Shown here in pieces: positions 62,473 to 64,000 of a stretch of 64,000 nt of DNA (positions within the stretch are counted from its first letter, which is position 1; the number at the start of each line of letters is the position of its first letter). The stretch is from Mesorhizobium sp. (GTDB lineage: Bacteria; Pseudomonadota; Alphaproteobacteria; Rhizobiales; Rhizobiaceae), in NCBI GenBank assembly GCA_004020545.1, contig SAQE01000008.1, forward strand, positions 62,001-126,000. The letters run 5' to 3'. The translations under genes and the position numbers were made by a program. A model generated the notes under the pieces. It saw nothing but the letters and a program-made list of their open reading frames with translations. It was not told the DNA's origin and did no database searches.

Positions 62473-64000
62473 TGAGCCATTCCGACCATCATCACCATCA
62501 CGCGCATGGCGCATCCTGCTGTTCCGCAAAGGGCGCTGCGCCGGCCGCGGAAGCCGTGATTCGCGATCCGGTCTGCGGCATGACGGTGGATTCTTCCGCC
62601 GGCAAGCCTACGGCCGAACACAATGGCCGGACATTTCATTTCTGCAGCGAGCGCTGCCGCACGAAATTCCAGGCCGAGCCGGAAACATATCTGACGGCCA
62701 CCGATCCCGTCTGCGGCATGAATGTCGACCGCGCGAGCGCGAAGCATTTCGTTCGCCACGAAGGCCAAGGCTTCTATTTCTGCTCGGCAAGCTGCAAGGG
62801 CAAGTTCGAGGCCGAACCGGCAAAATACCTTGACGGCCGGCCGGCGCCGGAGCCGATGCCGAAGGGCACGCAATACACCTGCCCGATGCATCCCGAGATC
62901 ATCCGCGACAAGCCCGGCTCCTGCCCGATCTGTGGCATGGCGCTGGAGCCGATGGGCGTACCGACCGGCGATGAGGGGCCGAACCCGGAGCTGGTGGATT
63001 TCACCAGGCGATTCTGGGTAAGCGCGGTGCTGTCTCTGCCTTTGCTCGTCTTCGCCATGGCGCCGATGCTGGGTTTCAGCTTCGAAAGCTTCATCGACGG
63101 CCGGACGAAGACCTGGGCGGAGCTGGCGCTGGCGAGCCCTGTGGTGCTGTGGGCGGCGTTCCCGTTCTTCCATCGCGGCTGGGACTCGATCCTGAACCGC
63201 AGTCCGAATATGTGGACGCTGATCTCGATTGGTGTCGGCGCCGCCTATCTCTACAGCGTGGTCGCCGCCCTGTTCCCGGACATTTTCCCGCATCAGTTCC
63301 GCGGCCATGACGGCGCCGTGCCTGTCTATTTCGAGGCGGCCGCGGTCATCGTCGCGCTGGTGTTCCTTGGCCAGGTGCTGGAACTTAGAGCCCGCGAACG
63401 CACCGGCTCGGCCATCCGCGCCCTGCTCGACCTTGCCCCGAAGACGGCGCGCCTGATCGGCGCCGACGGTTCCGAGAAGGACGTGCCGCTCGACAGCGTC
63501 AAGACCGGCGATCGGCTGCGCATCCGCCCCGGCGATGCCGTGCCGGTCGACGGCATCGTGTTGGAAGGCCGCTCGGCGGTCGACGAATCCATGATCACCG
63601 GCGAGCCGCTCCCGGTCGAGAAGACGGAAGGCGATCCTCTGACCGGCGGCACGCTGAACAAGAACGGCTCGCTGATCATGCGCGCCGAAAAGGTCGGCGC
63701 CGAGACCACGCTGTCGCGGATCGTCGAAATGGTCGCCAAGGCGCAGCGCTCGCGCGCGCCGATCCAGGGGCTGGCCGACCGTGTATCCTTCTATTTCGTC
63801 CCGGCCGTCGTGCTGGTGGCGGTCATTGCCTTCATCGCCTGGTCGTTCTTCGGACCTGAGCCCAGCCTGATCTTCGCCATCGTCTCGGCGGTATCGGTGT
63901 TGATCATCGCCTGTCCCTGCGCATTGGGGCTTGCCACGCCGATGTCGATCATGACCGCGACCGGGCGCGGCGCCCATGCCGGCGTGCTGATCAAGGAAGC
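62473..64000 (+). CDS. Copper-translocating P-type ATPase with YHS domains, partial
   Basis: The first 509 codons of a heavy-metal P1B ATPase; the rest is right of the window. The N-terminus is His/Cys-rich (SDHHHHHAHGASCC), then two YHS domains (DPVCGMTVD..FCSERC and DPVCGMNVD..FCSASC) and a third metal site (YTCPMHPEI..SCPICGMAL). Membrane helices, the actuator motif SMITGEPLP and the ion-pathway CPC in IACPCALGLATP are visible. The phosphorylation site DKTGT is beyond the edge. It exports Cu(I) or a related metal and is controlled by the CueR promoter. Rhizobial names would be actP/copA. Confidence 0.93.

Noticed and set aside
62433..63977. A 514-codon minus-strand frame opposite the copper ATPase
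   Set aside because: The plus strand has YHS domains, TGE and CPC motifs; the antisense frame has only shadow composition.

Overview
The window looks like chromosomal DNA of a Mesorhizobium-like alphaproteobacterium (Hyphomicrobiales). The evidence is high GC, rhizobial exo gene order, an ActS/ActR redox pair, MmcB, GlnD, RIME-like palindromes and CueR-type copper control. The species cannot be fixed from sequence alone. No rRNA, tRNA, CRISPR array, insertion sequence or phage gene was seen.

Region 1 (1-3.4 kb) is the edge of a lasso-peptide locus. On the minus strand lie a 50-residue lasso precursor (505-657), an RRE/PqqD-like B1 protein and the first codons of a B2 peptidase that runs off the window. 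A nucleotidyltransferase lies divergently. The maturation enzymes beyond B2, including the cyclase, must be left of base 1 if they exist.

Region 2 (2.3-20 kb) is an exopolysaccharide locus. It holds an ExoO-like glycosyltransferase, ExoK glycanase, UDP-glucose dehydrogenase, an Fe-S GMC dehydrogenase with a Tat-signal partner, a GT4 glycosyltransferase, a phosphoribosyltransferase-HAD fusion, a Wzx-type flippase, and exoL-A-M-O-N-P in the Sinorhizobium succinoglycan order. UDP-glucuronate supply suggests an acidic polymer.

Region 3 (20-29.5 kb) has a LysR/NmrA-type pair, a PPP phosphatase, a membrane acyltransferase, PrpE, and a second RiPP locus. That locus has a 32-residue precursor, RRE, B2 peptidase, HprK-like kinase and nucleotidyltransferase, but no lasso cyclase. 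It is the best candidate for an undescribed system.

Region 4 (29.6-42.3 kb, minus strand) is a long probable operon: an ABC importer with two ATPases, a fused DhaK-DhaL kinase, separate DhaL, DhaM, HPr and enzyme I, and a second DhaK. It probably imports and phosphorylates a short ketose or polyol, with a repeated TGTTTAGT operator upstream.

Region 5 (42.3-64 kb) is mostly housekeeping and stress genes: an EamA transporter, HrpB helicase carrying an in-frame palindromic element, ActS/ActR, NhaA, an ECF sigma factor with an SDR, MmcB, CueR, an L,D-transpeptidase, a NifU-type protein, a universal stress protein, TrpS, MurJ, GlnD and the start of a copper P-type ATPase with a clear CueR promoter. 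Several families of long inverted repeats sit between or inside these genes.

Three exact matches to the TGCRNYGCASMA motif, recalled as the PhaR/AniA consensus, lie upstream of the lasso precursor, exoL and the acyltransferase gene. They hint that carbon status links peptide and polysaccharide production.
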